A stretch of 64,000 bases of DNA, taken from Lycocorax pyrrhopterus obiensis. Lineage: Eukaryota; Chordata; Aves; Passeriformes; Paradisaeidae. The DNA lies in NCBI GenBank assembly GCA_014706295.1, contig JACSVZ010000004.1, forward strand, positions 13,836,484 to 13,900,483, written 5' to 3'. Within the stretch, counting starts at the first letter, position 1. Each line of letters begins with the position of its first letter. The position numbers and the translations under genes were made by a program. Positions 63,601 to 64,000 of this stretch are shown here, one piece after another. Below the pieces are notes generated by a model. That model had not been told where the DNA came from. It saw nothing but the letters and a program-made list of their open reading frames with translations, and ran no database searches.

Positions 63601-64000
63601 CGGCACTTAAATAGTAATTACTGCAGCTGGAGGGTTTGTGGGAGTGTGAAAGGAGCTCAGCTGATCCCATGTCTTAATGCTATTAGTTGCATGGCCTTCT
63701 GTGAGAGAGGAAGGCCAAGATTTTGGTAATTGTTTTAGGTCAGTTCTCATCAACAGTTTTCACTATCATTTTTAATGAGCATTGTGAAATTGGAATCACG
63801 AATGTATGTGGACTTCTCTATGGATGTCACAACATTGCAAACTAAAGCTGCTAAATACTCTGGAAACAAGTATGCTATGGTAAGAGTCTGTCAGGATTTG
63901 AAATCTAGACAAATTCAGCTCATCCTTTGTGTTTGATTGACAAAGATGGACCCTTCCCAGGGGCTGTGAGTCAGATCAGCTCAGTGACCAAAGCTGGGAG
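60618..64000. other. XDH 3' UTR and downstream flank
   Basis: No second gene with recognisable exons. The 3' UTR probably takes the first 0.7-1.3 kb. A 118-codon minus-strand frame at 62519-62875 is discussed as a weak retroelement candidate. In mammals XDH lies beside SRD5A2, but I see no exon of it here. Confidence 0.5.
61295..61300 (+). terminator. XDH: Possible XDH polyadenylation signal ATTAAA
   Basis: I see no AATAAA between the stop codon and 62000. ATTAAA at 61295-61300, about 680 bases after the stop, is the first common variant; another lies at 61854-61859. 3'-end RNA data would decide. Confidence 0.25.

Noticed and set aside
60618..64000. A neighbouring gene such as SRD5A2, expected next to XDH
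   Set aside because: No exon with matching residues and splice sites could be found on either strand.
1..64000. tRNA, rRNA, CRISPR arrays, bacterial operons or full-length endogenous retroviruses
   Set aside because: No cloverleaf with A/B boxes, no regularly spaced repeats and no paired LTRs were noticed; the intron-rich gene shows this is vertebrate DNA.

Overview
The window is vertebrate nuclear DNA, most likely from a bird. Almost all the coding sequence is one gene, xanthine dehydrogenase (XDH), on the + strand. A bird is suggested by several CR1 (chicken repeat 1) LINE fragments, some ending in the typical ATTCTRTGATTCT-like 3' terminus. The XDH peptide also looks avian, with a cysteine-rich linker exon that mammals do not have. 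I cannot resolve the order or species.

Layout: 1-12.9 kb is upstream intergenic DNA with one roughly 1-kb CR1 copy (about 1557-2616) and no recognisable gene. About 12.95-13.45 kb is a GC-richer promoter with GC boxes, a TATA box and a C/EBP-like site. XDH coding runs from the ATG at 13452 to the TAA ending at 60617, in 36 in-frame coding exons plus one extra exon (28367-28434) that is out of frame. Joining the 36 frame-compatible exons gives a predicted protein of 1344 residues. All introns have GT-AG ends. From 60618 to 64000 lie the 3' UTR and flanking DNA, with no confident second gene.

The predicted protein has the full XDH architecture. Two N-terminal [2Fe-2S] domains carry Cys47/52/55/77 and Cys117/120/152/154. 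A Cys/Gly-rich linker leads to an FAD domain (FAD loop about 270-278, NAD-site residues Tyr407 and Asp443). A second linker leads to the molybdopterin domain, with Gln782, Glu817, Arg895, Phe929, Phe1024, Thr1025 and Glu1276. XDH oxidises hypoxanthine to xanthine to uric acid in the cytosol, the last steps of nitrogen disposal in uricotelic birds.

The most interesting observations are these. (1) The linker exon between the iron-sulfur and FAD domains exists twice, and the upstream copy is one base short in a six-G run, so including it gives TGA at the splice junction. (2) The downstream copy has an internal 30-bp tandem duplication adding ten residues. (3) Introns 2 and 3, flanking the exon with three [2Fe-2S] cysteines, carry signals of the minor (U12) spliceosome. 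(4) Two cysteines needed for reversible dehydrogenase-to-oxidase conversion in mammals are Arg1007 and Phe1337 here. (5) An ancient CR1/L3-like LINE lies just upstream of the extra exon.
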